This document shows, in pieces, positions 51,911-61,485 of a stretch of 64,000 nucleotides of DNA. This DNA is from an uncultured Alistipes sp. (GTDB lineage: Bacteria; Bacteroidota; Bacteroidia; Bacteroidales; Rikenellaceae): NCBI GenBank assembly GCA_944320685.1, contig CALUIK010000006.1:1-64000 (forward strand), given 5' to 3'. The first letter of the stretch is position 1. Each line of letters starts with the position of its first letter. A program made the translations under genes and the position numbers. The notes under the pieces are model-generated. The model searched no databases. It was given only the letters and a program-made list of their open reading frames with translations, and was not told where the DNA came from.

Positions 51911-54907
51911 TTATTCGTCGCTCTCTTTCTCGAAGAATGCCAGCACACCGCGCATCAGCATGTCGCGTTGTGCGCCGTCGAGGATCGACTCGAACGGGAA
52001 GGCCATCACCATGCTGCGGTAATCGTTGCCGTTGTAACATACGGCGGCCGGCTGGTTGTTGGTGGCGTAGCGCAGGGCTATGTACGCATTGCGGCCGTAC
52101 GGCGAGATACACCCGGGTGACTCCACGCCGTAGAAGTCGCGCGACGGCTCGCGGTTGAACCCTATAGTCTGACGCTGCATGCCCATGGGTGAGGCGACGA
52201 TACGCGCCTCGCCCCGACGCGTGGCCATGTCGCCGTTGTAGGATATGTGGAGCGTGCGTCGGGCGAACTCCTTGTCCGAAGACGTGGCCTCCGGCCCTTT
52301 CCACAGATCGCCCGCCACATGGCATCCCGAGACGAATATGTTGCCTCCGTGGCGTGTGTAGTCGGCGATGAGGCGTTGCAGCGTCTCGGACATGACCTTG
52401 AAGTCGTATCCCGACGTGCCGCGTCCTATGGTGCACGAGCGTTGCTTGCCCAGAATGAGGTCGACTGCATCGTAGCGGCCGAGGATGGCGTCGCCCCGTT
52501 CGACGGCCTTCACCGAGGCTGAACAGAACGAGTATCCCGCTGCGGCGACAGACCGCCCGTGCAGCGCCGGATAGTCGAAGGTATTGCCCGCGATGACACG
52601 CGCCTCGTAGTCGCTGTAGCACGAGCCGAGTGCGTCGTTGTCATTCTCCGAGCGCGACAAGGCGCGATCGAAATTGCGTTGTTCGCCTATGAACGATATA
52701 TCCTTTATGTATGCGGCGCCCGAGTCATAATTGTTGTAGAAGCCGGCCAGCGAGTCGCCCTGTATGTTCATGGGTGCGCTGACACGCTCGAAGCCGTTTA
52801 CGATGATCATGCTGCCGCGTTCGTTTTCGGCGCGGTGTGCCGCAAGGGTCTCGCTCGGGAAACTCTCGCCGCCCTTGTTTACGGCCGTGACGCGGTAGGA
52901 GTATGTATGCCCGCGCTGTTGCGTCATGCGCACCGTGGTGCCGTCGACGCGGATGCCGTTGTCGAAGCCCCCGTCGTCCTGCCGCGTATATACGATGTAA
53001 TAGTCCGGATCGGCTGAGAGTTCGAGTTCGTCGGTGACGGGATGCCAGCTAAGCACCACATCGGGAGTGTCGTCGTCGGCGAACTCCACGCTGAAGGCCT
53101 CTACGGGCAGCGGCTGAACTGTATATGGCACATTGTATTGGCTTGACAGGTAGCGCAGTATGCCCTTGTATATCGAACGGCTGACGAAGAACTTGAAACG
53201 CGGGTCGTTGCCGTAGCGCATGTCGGCGAAATTCTGGTGCGAGAGCGATTCGAGCAGCATCGTCGGGGCACACGGTACGCGCGCCTCGTAATACGACCGG
53301 TTCCACATTCCGCGGCGGCTCCAGTTGGGTTCGTAGACGGCGCGTATGTCCTCGACCATCTGCGTCATTACGATGTCGGTCAGCTCGCGCGAGAGGTAGC
53401 GGTCGGCTCCGCCTTCGAAATGACCCTTGTTGTCCTTGGTGTAGAATATGCCCAGCGTGCCGATTATGTCGTCGTTGAGCCTGACGCCCGCATCCGAGTG
53501 GAATGCCAGCGCCATGTCTACGGGTATCGCCTTGCCTTTCTCGTCGGGCAGGCGTTCCGAGCCGCCCATGAGGGCGTTGACCCAGTGCGCGCGCGACATG
53601 TAGTCGTCCTTGTAGTCGTCGGCGCCCTCCTTGGGGGTATAGACCTCCTCGTCGAAGCCCGACCATTGGAGCCAATAGCGAGCCCCCTCGCAGAAACGGG
53701 GATATTCGCTGGTAAGGGGTTCGTACTCGATGGCTTCGTCGCGCAACGCTGGCGATACATCGCGCGCGATATTGCCGTAGCCGCCGCCGATCTTGACGGC
53801 ATCGGCTGAAACCGTACGTCCCCCTTCGGTGGTGACATTCGACAACGAGACGAGCGTGCGTTCCCCGCCTGCGGCAAAGGGAAAATTCCCCAAGTATATC
53901 CACATGCCGCCGCCCATGGTCTGGTTCACGGCGAAACAGCTCTCGCCGCCGAGGTGGTGTACCGTATATACGGCATCGTCGGCGCTCTCGGCACCGTGGC
54001 TCGCGTAGGATACGTATACGGCGTATTCGCCATCCTCGGGGATGGCCGCACGCCACTCGGCGCGGCTCCCGTTGCCCGAGGTGATGCTCTTCACGGCGCG
54101 CGTGGTCCCGTCTCGGAATGGGTTTTCGCCGTCCATGTATACATCTTTCTTGTGGGCGAATCCTACGACGTCGTCGCTCCACGCCTGTGCTCCGTCGGTC
54201 TCGGCGTAAGATGTGTCGTCTATCCCGCGGTCGTTGTCTATGATTATTTCGCAGAGTTGTGTGTCGCGTTCGCGCGGCAACAGTACATTTGCTCCGGCAT
54301 TTTCGAGCATAGGCACCAGATACGGCAGCACGAAACTCTGTGTGAATAGGTCTTCGACCGTTTCCCACAGGCGCGAGCGCTGCCAGCGCCAGATGTTTTC
54401 CTTCTGGTCGAAATATCGGCCGTGGCTCTGCCACATGGCGATGTGACGGCCGGCAAGGCCTTCCGTAGGGGTGTTTAGTGACGACAGCGGGCGTACCAGA
54501 GGACGCTTCGAGCGGTTTGTAAATCTTGTACCGGTCTGTCCCGAGGTACGGTAGTAGTTGGGTATGAACTCCTCTATGCGATGGTGGTCAGTTATGATCG
54601 AGAGTTTGCGGCCGGCATACTCCGCAGGCAGCGCCATGCGTACGGAGTCGTATATCGCCGCCACGTTCTCCTCGCGGAAGGGATAGTATGATAACCCTAT
54701 CGATGCGTATATCTCAACATGCCCGTCCGTTATGCGGGTACGGTCCACGCGGACCGTACCGCCCGATATTTCGCGTGCGACGATACGGGTAAGCGTCTCG
54801 CCTATCTCGCGTTTGTGTTCCGATGTGATACCTTCGGCGTCAGATGCCGCAGGCAGAAACATCAGTGCCGCAAGGGCGGAAAGCGCAATTTTACGATGCA
54901 GTCTCAT
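51911..54907 (-). CDS. Large secreted amidase/xanthan-lyase-like protein with golvesin-type domain
   Basis: A 998-residue exported protein (signal peptide 1-24). An N-terminal region (about 25-200) precedes a golvesin/xanthan-lyase carbohydrate-binding-like domain (about 290-420, with ESCFAVNQTMGGGMWIYLG). An N-acetylmuramoyl-L-alanine amidase_3-like part follows (LAFHSDAGVRLNDDIIGTLGIFY and LLESLSHQNFADM with probable zinc residues), then a fibronectin-III-type domain, then a C-terminal alpha/beta domain. Likely trims peptidoglycan or envelope glycans. It overlaps the upstream SSS transporter by 17 bp, so transport and cleavage may be linked. Confidence 0.8.
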   Translation of the reverse strand: MRLHRKIALSALAALMFLPAASDAEGITSEHKREIGETLTRIVAREISGGTVRVDRTRITDGHVEIYASIGLSYYPFREENVAAIYDSVRMALPAEYAGRKLSIITDHHRIEEFIPNYYRTSGQTGTRFTNRSKRPLVRPLSSLNTPTEGLAGRHIAMWQSHGRYFDQKENIWRWQRSRLWETVEDLFTQSFVLPYLVPMLENAGANVLLPRERDTQLCEIIIDNDRGIDDTSYAETDGAQAWSDDVVGFAHKKDVYMDGENPFRDGTTRAVKSITSGNGSRAEWRAAIPEDGEYAVYVSYASHGAESADDAVYTVHHLGGESCFAVNQTMGGGMWIYLGNFPFAAGGERTLVSLSNVTTEGGRTVSADAVKIGGGYGNIARDVSPALRDEAIEYEPLTSEYPRFCEGARYWLQWSGFDEEVYTPKEGADDYKDDYMSRAHWVNALMGGSERLPDEKGKAIPVDMALAFHSDAGVRLNDDIIGTLGIFYTKDNKGHFEGGADRYLSRELTDIVMTQMVEDIRAVYEPNWSRRGMWNRSYYEARVPCAPTMLLESLSHQNFADMRYGNDPRFKFFVSRSIYKGILRYLSSQYNVPYTVQPLPVEAFSVEFADDDTPDVVLSWHPVTDELELSADPDYYIVYTRQDDGGFDNGIRVDGTTVRMTQQRGHTYSYRVTAVNKGGESFPSETLAAHRAENERGSMIIVNGFERVSAPMNIQGDSLAGFYNNYDSGAAYIKDISFIGEQRNFDRALSRSENDNDALGSCYSDYEARVIAGNTFDYPALHGRSVAAAGYSFCSASVKAVERGDAILGRYDAVDLILGKQRSCTIGRGTSGYDFKVMSETLQRLIADYTRHGGNIFVSGCHVAGDLWKGPEATSSDKEFARRTLHISYNGDMATRRGEARIVASPMGMQRQTIGFNREPSRDFYGVESPGCISPYGRNAYIALRYATNNQPAAVCYNGNDYRSMVMAFPFESILDGAQRDMLMRGVLAFFEKESDE

Positions 54908-56348
54908 TTCGTGGATGTGATATTAAAAACAGCCCAAAGATACAAAATAATGCATTATAGCCCAATAGTTCGAAACCTATGGCATATCCCCATTTCTCTG
55001 CTGCCCACCATTGCAGCAGGTAGCTTGCCACGGGGGCTGTGACAGCGATGAACGGCACGAACCGTTGCCGTATGTCGCGTCGTGTTGCCAGCCCGAAGAC
55101 GAAGAGCCCGAGAATCGGCCCGTATGTGTATCCCGCCACCTTGAATACGAGGTTGATCACGCTGTCGTTGCCGAAACGGTCGAAAATGAGTATTACTGTC
55201 GTTATGACGGCGGCCATGGCCACATGGGTGCGTTTGCGCAGGCGCTCCAGCCGTTGTTCGTCATTGCCGCCGCCGTGCATGATGTCGAGAGTGAACGATG
55301 TCGTCAGGGCCGTCAGGGCCGAACCGGCAGCCGAATATGTGCATGAGACGAGGCCTACGACGAACATTATGCCTGCGATCTTTGGAAGGCCGCCCTGTAC
55401 GGCCACCAGCGCGAAGGCTTGGTCGCCTTTGGCCGGCTGCGGCAGCCCCTCGCGGGCGATGTATATGTATATTAGTGCTCCCAGCGCGAGGAAAAGCAGA
55501 ATGACGACGATTTGGCACAAGGCCGTCAGGACGATGTTTATCTGCGAGTCGCGCTTCGTACGACAGCTCAGGTTGCGTTGCATCATGTCCTGATCGAGTC
55601 CCGTCATGGCTACGAGGCACAGCGCGCCGCCTGCAACCATTTTCCAGAAGTAACGGGCCGAGGCAGGGTCGCCGAAGAACCACATGCGCGAGTATGGCGA
55701 GGCCGCCACGGCCTCGCATGCCTCTGCGGCCGAGAGGCCCATGCTGCGGCACAAGCACCATATGCATACGGTGATGGCCGCCACGAGGCATACGGATTGC
55801 AGCGTGTCGGTAGGTATGAGCGAGCGGACGCCGCCCCATCGCGTATAGAGCCATACGAGCAGCATCGTGAATATTATGTTCGCGATGAATGGAAGGTTGA
55901 AGTGATCGAATACAAGTATCTGCATGACTGCGCATACCACATATATCTTTAGGGAGGTCGCGATGGTTTTCGAAATGAAAAAGCACCATGCACCCGTGCG
56001 GTGCGTCGTGATCCCGAAACGGTCGTTCAGGTATTGGTACAGTGAAACGACGCCGTGGCGGTAGAATACGGGTACGAGGACGAAGGCTACGATCAGTTGT
56101 CCTATGGTGAAGCCTACCGTCATCTGCATGTAGGAGAACGAGTCGGCGGCAACCGACCCGGGGACCGATATGAATGTCACGCCCGACATGGCGGCACCTA
56201 TCATCGCCAGCGTGGCCATATACCATGTGGTGCGGCGGTTGCCTATGAAGAACCCCGCATTGTCGGCATGTCGCCCCGATATGTAGGCCAAGGCGAAAAG
56301 TACGGCCAGATAGGCTGAAAGAGTCAATAAAACCGATAACGGAGACAT
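54891..56348 (-). CDS. Sodium:solute symporter (SSS) family transporter
   Basis: A 485-residue, 13-helix transporter. The LeuT-fold SSS signature is visible: GFFIGNRRTTWYMATLAMIGAAMSGVTFISVPG at the front and CTYSAAGSALTALTTSFTLDIMH in the middle, where the Na2 site lies. The substrate is unknown; in Bacteroidales this type often sits beside the golvesin-like amidase, as here (17-bp overlap), which would suit uptake of cell-wall or host-glycan pieces. The frame is open to 56447, but 56348 gives a usual N-terminus. A TATCTTTG -7 element lies at 56372-56379 (minus). Confidence 0.88.
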   Translation of the reverse strand: MSPLSVLLTLSAYLAVLFALAYISGRHADNAGFFIGNRRTTWYMATLAMIGAAMSGVTFISVPGSVAADSFSYMQMTVGFTIGQLIVAFVLVPVFYRHGVVSLYQYLNDRFGITTHRTGAWCFFISKTIATSLKIYVVCAVMQILVFDHFNLPFIANIIFTMLLVWLYTRWGGVRSLIPTDTLQSVCLVAAITVCIWCLCRSMGLSAAEACEAVAASPYSRMWFFGDPASARYFWKMVAGGALCLVAMTGLDQDMMQRNLSCRTKRDSQINIVLTALCQIVVILLFLALGALIYIYIAREGLPQPAKGDQAFALVAVQGGLPKIAGIMFVVGLVSCTYSAAGSALTALTTSFTLDIMHGGGNDEQRLERLRKRTHVAMAAVITTVILIFDRFGNDSVINLVFKVAGYTYGPILGLFVFGLATRRDIRQRFVPFIAVTAPVASYLLQWWAAEKWGYAIGFELLGYNALFCIFGLFLISHPRNETAS

Positions 56349-56371
56349 AACTCGCGGGATCATTTGCCGCG

Positions 56372-56379
56372 CAAAGATA
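56372..56379 (-). promoter_or_regulatory. -7 element upstream of the SSS transporter gene
   Basis: TATCTTTG on the minus strand, 24 bp before the ATG. It faces away from the carboxylase promoter, giving a compact divergent promoter region. Confidence 0.5.
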
Positions 56380-56398
56380 ACAATTCGCCACAAAAAAA

Positions 56399-56428
56399 TT
56401 GTAGTGTCGAATAAGTTTAATATCTTTG
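56399..56428 (+). promoter_or_regulatory. Promoter of the biotin carboxyltransferase gene
   Basis: TTG (56399-56401) and TATCTTTG (56421-56428), spacer 19 bp; ATG at 56491. Confidence 0.75.
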
Positions 56429-56490
56429 CCTTCAGTTTGCGAATCAAAACGGCAATAGCAGTAATTATTTGTTAACTAATATAAGTTACT

Positions 56491-58386
56491 ATGGCTAAAT
56501 CATTGAAGATACGAGATTTGACTTTGCGTGACGGGCAGCAGTCCTCATTTGCTACACGTATGACGCAGGAGCAGATAAACCGTTGTCTGCCCTACTACAA
56601 GGATGCCGGTTTCTATGCCATGGAGGTATGGGGCGGTGCTGTCCCCGACTCGGTGATGCGTTATCTCGGAGAGAACCCGTGGACTCGTCTTGAGACCATA
56701 TACAAAGCCGTAGGCGACGTGTCGAAACTGACAGCCCTGTCGCGCGGCCGTAACCTGTTCGGCTATGCACCCTATACGGATGAGATAATCGACGGATTCA
56801 GTCGTAACGCCATAGAGAGCGGCCTCGGCATAATGCGTATCTTCGATGCGTTGAACGACGTGAACAACGTGAAGTCGACGGTCAAGTACGTCAAGCAGTA
56901 CGGCGGCATCGCCGACTGTGCGGTATGCTATACGGTGGATCCGAAATATCCGCAGCCGTCGTTCTTCGAGCGTCTCTTCGGCAAGCGCGCCCCGAAGCCC
57001 GTATTTACGGACGAATATTTCCTTGACAAGGCCAAGCAGATGGCCGCTCTGGGTGCCGACATGATCACCATCAAGGATATGTCGGGGCTGATTCCGCCGC
57101 GTCGTATCAGCCGTCTGGTCAAGATGTTCAAGCAGAACCTCAACGTGCCCATCGACTTCCACACCCACTGTACGCCGGGTTACGGCCTTGCGTCGGTATT
57201 CGCCGCCATCGCCGCCGGCGTCGACATCGTCGACACCAACTGCTGGTGGTTCAGCGAAGGTACGGGTGCCCCCGCTTTGGAGTTCGTCTATATCTTCTGC
57301 AAGAAGTTGGGTATAGAGATCGGTGTTAACATGGATGCCGTGTCGAAGATCAATGCGCAGCTCAAGGATATACGCAAGGAGCTCGAGTTGTCGGTGTTCG
57401 GCGCCGAGAAACCTGCGCCCAAGGCTTTCGACCCTGTTAAGGATGCCATCCCCGACGAGGTGGACGCGCTCTTCGATAAGGCTGTGAGGGCCGCCCAGAC
57501 CGAGAATTTCGACGAGTTGCTTGCCGCAAGCCAGAAGATCGAGGCATATTTCGGATTCCCCGCTCCCAACGAACTGGTGCAGAAGGCCGAGATACCGGGC
57601 GGCATGTATTCGAACATGGTTGCCCAGCTCAAGCAGCTCAAGGCCGAGGATATTCTGCCCCGTGCCATGGAGTTGATTCCTTCGGTGCGCCTGTCTGCAG
57701 GTCTGCCGCCGTTGGTTACACCCACGTCGCAGATAGTAGGCGCGCAGGCTGTAAACTGCGCTTTGGACGAGAAGGCCGGACGTCCGATGTATACCAACAA
57801 GAGTTCGCAGTTCGTGGGCCTTGTCAAGGGCGAATACGGACATACCCCCGTAGCCATAGACCCCGAGTTCCGTTTCAAGATATGCGGTGTGCGTGAGGAG
57901 ACCCCTTACGATACGTCTAAATACAAGATGCAGCCCAATCCCGAGCTGCCCGAAGCAGGCGGCGTGAAACTTGCGTCGAACGAAAAGGAGGTGCTGTTGT
58001 TGGAACTCTTCCCGCTGGTTGCAAAGAATTTCCTCACGAACGAGAAAAAGAAGGCTTACGAGGCCGCACAGGCTGAAGCTGCAGCCAAGGCAGCCAAGGC
58101 CGCTGTTGCGGGTGAGAAGAAGACCGAAGAGGAGAAGGTGCCGAGTGTGTATGTCATGCCCACCGATATAAAGGGAAATGCGGTGGCCGCTCCCCTGCCG
58201 GGCCGTGTGATCGAGGTTAAGGTTAAGGTTGGCGACAAGGTGTCGATCGGTCAGTCGGTCGTAATCCTCGACGCCATGAAGATGGAGAACTCGATTACGT
58301 CGGACTATGCCGGCGTTGTAACCCGTATCTTCGTAGAGAAAGAGCAGGCCGTGCCGGCAGACGCTCCAATGGTCGAGATAGGATAA
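56491..58386 (+). CDS. Pyruvate carboxylase subunit B / oxaloacetate decarboxylase alpha-like protein
   Basis: A 631-residue biotin enzyme. The carboxyltransferase TIM barrel (about 1-300) has LRDGQQSSFATRM and the metal site DFHTHCTPG with conserved Lys in ITIKDMSG; then a helical domain (about 300-490) and an Ala/Lys-rich hinge (about 520-545). The C-terminal biotinyl domain has the lysine in DAMKMENSI. It transfers CO2 between biotin and pyruvate/oxaloacetate; partner OadB/OadG or biotin carboxylase genes are not adjacent, so direction is open. Own promoter and terminator. Confidence 0.93.
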   Translation: MAKSLKIRDLTLRDGQQSSFATRMTQEQINRCLPYYKDAGFYAMEVWGGAVPDSVMRYLGENPWTRLETIYKAVGDVSKLTALSRGRNLFGYAPYTDEIIDGFSRNAIESGLGIMRIFDALNDVNNVKSTVKYVKQYGGIADCAVCYTVDPKYPQPSFFERLFGKRAPKPVFTDEYFLDKAKQMAALGADMITIKDMSGLIPPRRISRLVKMFKQNLNVPIDFHTHCTPGYGLASVFAAIAAGVDIVDTNCWWFSEGTGAPALEFVYIFCKKLGIEIGVNMDAVSKINAQLKDIRKELELSVFGAEKPAPKAFDPVKDAIPDEVDALFDKAVRAAQTENFDELLAASQKIEAYFGFPAPNELVQKAEIPGGMYSNMVAQLKQLKAEDILPRAMELIPSVRLSAGLPPLVTPTSQIVGAQAVNCALDEKAGRPMYTNKSSQFVGLVKGEYGHTPVAIDPEFRFKICGVREETPYDTSKYKMQPNPELPEAGGVKLASNEKEVLLLELFPLVAKNFLTNEKKKAYEAAQAEAAAKAAKAAVAGEKKTEEEKVPSVYVMPTDIKGNAVAAPLPGRVIEVKVKVGDKVSIGQSVVILDAMKMENSITSDYAGVVTRIFVEKEQAVPADAPMVEIG

Positions 58387-58408
58387 CAGGTCTTTTGACG
58401 ATAAAGTC

Positions 58409-58437
58409 CGCCCCGCAATCTGCATGATTGCGGGGCG
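58409..58437. terminator. Terminator of the carboxyltransferase gene
   Basis: A 12-bp GC-rich perfect stem (58409-58420 with 58426-58437) followed by TTTTCG on the plus strand. It also lies 48 bp past the convergent CocE-type gene. Confidence 0.87.
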
Positions 58438-58484
58438 TTTTCGTATTGCCTGCGGCAAGGACCGTATGATACGGCCGCAACATG

Positions 58485-60338
58485 TTATTTCATTATGCGC
58501 AGCGTGATATTGGATTGCCGTTCCGTATCGTGGTATATCCTTATATCGCACGGTACGAAGTCTTCGGTGGTACATGTGTATGTGTCTACCATCTGCTGGG
58601 GGTTGCGGTCGAATAGCGGGAACCATGTGCTGTGTATCTGTATCTTTATGCGGTGCCCGGCCATGAAGGTGTGTGCTATGTCGGGCATGGTGAGAGTTAT
58701 GCGCTCGACCTTGTCGGGTGTGAAGGCTTCGGGCGACGAGAAGCCGTTGCGGTATCTGCCGCGTATGATGTCGCCGCGTACCAGCATCTCGTACTCGCCG
58801 TCGGGACCTACGTCTATAACCTTCACGATGAAGTCGGCGTCTGTGGACGATATGGATGCGTAGAGCGTCGCTTCGACGGCTCCGGCGGCGGTAATGTCAT
58901 TCTCGAGGCACGGAGAAAGGAATGTCAGCACGTCGTCGCGCCCGTCGAGGAATTCCTGTCCGGCCGTCATGTACTCCTTGCGGCGCGGCCATGCCATGTC
59001 GGGATAATACGGGACTGGATCGCGAGGGTCGGATGTATAGAAACTGTAGGCTTCGGATATGTCCGACGGTGTGGCGGTCAATGAGCCCTCCTCGGCGAGG
59101 TATAGTGTGAACGTATCGTTTTCCGTTTCGGGGCTCCATCCTTCCACCTCGCGCCAGCAATTTTCGCCCGAGAAGAAAATGAGGCCTCCGGCTGCCGAGG
59201 CGCCGCTGTCGTCGGCATCGCGCAGATAGTGGTCGAAGAAGGGAAACTCGACCTGCGTGCGGTAAAATTCAGACAAAGATTCCTCGGTGAAACGCGTCTG
59301 CCCTATCGTGTTGGCTTCTCCGGCCCCGCGCCAAGCCCCGTGGGTCCACGGGCCCATCACTATGCGGCATTCGGCATCGGGGCTGTTACGCCGCAGGGCA
59401 CGGTATATGCTCCATGTGCCGTATAGGTCTTCGGCGTCGAACAGGCCCCCTACCATGAGTATGGCAGAGCGTATGCCGTGTGTGGCATTCAGGGCGCTGC
59501 GCTGCCGCCACCATTCGTCGTAGTGCGGGTGCGCGGTCATCTCGTCCCAGAACGGTATGCTGCCTGCGAGCATGCGGGTTATATCGGCGACGGTGTTGTT
59601 CATAAGGAACTCCACGGGATTCCCTTCGATAGGGGTGTCGAAGGCTTCGGGACTGTCTGTCGGCTTGGTACGGCCTGCGGTGCCGAAGTTGGGGAGGAAT
59701 CTTACAGCGTCGCTTAAGGCAAAGGCGCCGTTGTGATGGAAATCGTCGCCCAAGAACCAATCGCATACGGGAGCCTGTGGCGAGACGGCACGTATCGCAG
59801 GGTGTCCGCTGGCGGCAGCCATAAGGGTGTAGAATCCCGAATAGGAGTTGCCGAAGACTCCCACGCGGCCGTTGTGCCGCCGGATTTTACGCAGGAGCCA
59901 TTCGACGGTGTCGTAGGCGTCGGTCGTCTCGTCGATGCCGCCTGAAGCCTTGTCCGCGGTAAGGGGACGTACGTTTACGAACTTCCCTTCGCTGCGCCAG
60001 CGGCCGCGCACATCCTGAAACACGATGATGTATTCGGCGCGGAGGTATTGTCCGTATATCGGCTGCTCCCAAAACGAGGCGTTGCGCCGTCCGTACGGCG
60101 CACATCCGTAAGGGGTGCGTGTAAGCAGTATCGGGTGGCCGCCTTTGCGGCTCTTGGGCGTGAATACAGCCGTGTAGAGACGGATGCCGTCGCGCATGGG
60201 TATCATGTATTCCCTCTTGACGTAGTTGGCATTGAACCATGAGGCGTCGATTGGCGTTTGTCGTTCCGCCTGTTGCTCCTGTGCGTGGATCGTACATGCC
60301 AATATGAGGGTTATTATCGAGGTGACGATGCGTTTCAT
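58485..60338 (-). CDS. CocE/NonD family secreted hydrolase
   Basis: A 617-residue alpha/beta hydrolase of the X-Pro dipeptidyl-peptidase (S15)/cocaine-esterase group. Signal peptide (residues 1-19), YMIPMRDGIRLYTAVFTP, nucleophile elbow GNSYSGF, a cap region with PQAPVCDWFLGDDFHHNGAF, GPWTHGAW with the catalytic His region and a C-terminal jelly-roll domain. Members hydrolyse esters, amides or glutaryl-cephalosporins; substrate unknown. 60338 gives a proper signal peptide; upstream codons are not used. Confidence 0.9.
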   Translation of the reverse strand: MKRIVTSIITLILACTIHAQEQQAERQTPIDASWFNANYVKREYMIPMRDGIRLYTAVFTPKSRKGGHPILLTRTPYGCAPYGRRNASFWEQPIYGQYLRAEYIIVFQDVRGRWRSEGKFVNVRPLTADKASGGIDETTDAYDTVEWLLRKIRRHNGRVGVFGNSYSGFYTLMAAASGHPAIRAVSPQAPVCDWFLGDDFHHNGAFALSDAVRFLPNFGTAGRTKPTDSPEAFDTPIEGNPVEFLMNNTVADITRMLAGSIPFWDEMTAHPHYDEWWRQRSALNATHGIRSAILMVGGLFDAEDLYGTWSIYRALRRNSPDAECRIVMGPWTHGAWRGAGEANTIGQTRFTEESLSEFYRTQVEFPFFDHYLRDADDSGASAAGGLIFFSGENCWREVEGWSPETENDTFTLYLAEEGSLTATPSDISEAYSFYTSDPRDPVPYYPDMAWPRRKEYMTAGQEFLDGRDDVLTFLSPCLENDITAAGAVEATLYASISSTDADFIVKVIDVGPDGEYEMLVRGDIIRGRYRNGFSSPEAFTPDKVERITLTMPDIAHTFMAGHRIKIQIHSTWFPLFDRNPQQMVDTYTCTTEDFVPCDIRIYHDTERQSNITLRIMK

Positions 60339-60359
60339 CGGGCAGGGGTTTGTTCCCTG

Positions 60360-60389
60360 CAAAATTAATACATTTTGGCAGTAATGCAA
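60360..60389 (-). promoter_or_regulatory. Promoter of the CocE-type hydrolase gene
   Basis: Minus strand: TAATTTTG (60360-60367), TTG (60387-60389), spacer 19 bp. It abuts the end of the upstream channel-like gene. Confidence 0.65.
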
Positions 60390-60390
60390 G

Positions 60391-61050
60391 TCATTCGGCA
60401 TTGCCGCGTAGGTTATTGTATATGTCGGTGACGTAAAGTGTGAAGATGGGGAAGAACATCATGCCGAGGCACGGCAGCATTACCGAGAGCACCTTGCCTA
60501 TGGCCGTCACGGGAAATATGGCAGCACCTACTGTCGTGACGTTCATCCATGCCCACCACAGAGCGTCGCCGAAGCTGTCAAGCGAGTTGTTGACGGTTAT
60601 TTCGTAGTCGTAGAATATCAGCGCGGCGAGATATGTGAAACAGACAACCGTGAATACATATGCTGTCAGCAGGCGCCGTACGCTGGGGCCGATGAGCCAG
60701 CGTATGACCACTCCCATGGCTACGAACGACCTTATCAGCGGCAGGGATGCCACAGCGACTTCGGCGCTGCGGTATATGCAGGCGCCGCTCCATTGCAGGA
60801 TGTTGAGATATGGGATCGACAATAAAAGGAATACTATTTTGGGGGCGAAGCGTCTGTGTCCTTCGTAGTCGGCTATGATCCCGCCGGCAAAATCGGCCAT
60901 GAATACGAGACAGGCCGCGAGTTGCAGGTGCATGTACCATGTCGAATATGTCCGGTGGTTGCCGGTGAGGACCTCAATCGAGATACCCGTCAGGAGGGTT
61001 ATTCCTGCTATGAGGCTGGCTATGCGCAGTATGGAGTCTGTCCGCGGCAT
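60391..61050 (-). CDS. Ion-channel-like membrane protein with altered pore motif
   Basis: A 219-residue protein with about six helices and a pore-loop-like segment before the last helix: WWAWMNVTTVGAAIFPVTAIGKVLSV. In potassium channels the filter reads TVGYG(D); here it reads TVGAAI, so K+ selectivity is doubtful. Layout otherwise follows the voltage-gated-type (S1-S6) arrangement, with a weakly charged S4-like helix (VVIRWLIGPSVRRLL). The ATG at 61050 precedes the first helix; the frame is open to 61113. Solo gene upstream of the tRNA pair. Confidence 0.7.
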   Translation of the reverse strand: MPRTDSILRIASLIAGITLLTGISIEVLTGNHRTYSTWYMHLQLAACLVFMADFAGGIIADYEGHRRFAPKIVFLLLSIPYLNILQWSGACIYRSAEVAVASLPLIRSFVAMGVVIRWLIGPSVRRLLTAYVFTVVCFTYLAALIFYDYEITVNNSLDSFGDALWWAWMNVTTVGAAIFPVTAIGKVLSVMLPCLGMMFFPIFTLYVTDIYNNLRGNAE

Positions 61051-61130
61051 TAAGTGGATGCTTTGCCGAGGGTGGCGGCAAATGCCGTGCCGCATAAATT
61101 TATTGTATGGCATTTATTTTTCCGGAAAAG

Positions 61131-61162
61131 TTTTGCAAGAATGAAAATTTGAATTATCTTTG
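61131..61162 (+). promoter_or_regulatory. Promoter of the tRNA-Met/tRNA-Pro pair
   Basis: TTTTG (61131-61135) and TATCTTTG (61155-61162), spacer 19 bp, 16 bp before the first tRNA. Confidence 0.75.
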
Positions 61163-61178
61163 CACCGCATTTGAAGAT

Positions 61179-61252
61179 GGCGAGATAGCTCAGCTGGTCA
61201 GAGCGCATGATTCATAATCATGAGGTCGAGAGTTCAAGTCTCTCTCTCGCTA
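61179..61252 (+). tRNA. tRNA-Met (anticodon CAT)
   Basis: 74-nt cloverleaf: acceptor GGCGAGA/TCTCGCT (terminal G-U), D-arm GCTCAGCTGGTCAGAGC, anticodon arm CATGATTCATAATCATG with CAT, T-arm GAGAGTTCAAGTCTCTC. CCA is not encoded. The paired first base suits elongator Met; an Ile-lysidine tRNA with CAT cannot be fully excluded. Confidence 0.9.
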
Positions 61253-61292
61253 CACGCGAAGATCACCCCGAAAGAGGTCTTGGCGTTGAATT

Positions 61293-61367
61293 CGGGATGT
61301 AGCTCAGCCCGGTTAGAGTACACGTCTGGGGGGCGTGTTGTCGCTGGTTCGAATCCAGTCATCCCGA
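61293..61367 (+). tRNA. tRNA-Pro (anticodon GGG)
   Basis: 75-nt cloverleaf: acceptor CGGGATG/CATCCCG, anticodon loop CTGGGGG with GGG, T-arm CTGGTTCGAATCCAG. It lies 40 bp after tRNA-Met and shares its promoter; a strong terminator follows. Confidence 0.93.
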
Positions 61368-61374
61368 CTAACCG

Positions 61375-61410
61375 AAAAGCCTCGATATTCAATCGAATAT
61401 CGAGGCTTTT
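61375..61410 (+). terminator. Terminator of the tRNA pair
   Basis: A perfect 16-bp stem (61375-61390 with 61395-61410), followed by TCTTTTC. Confidence 0.9.
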
Positions 61411-61485
61411 TCTTTTCATCCCTGCCCTATCCCCGCCGCCGGTGGAACGGCTTGCGGTTTTCCAGTGTTATGCTGAGTGTCAATT

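Noticed and set aside
56545..58626. Minus-strand open frame (693 codons) opposite the biotin carboxyltransferase
   Set aside because: Shadow frame; the plus-strand gene has all family motifs, promoter and terminator.
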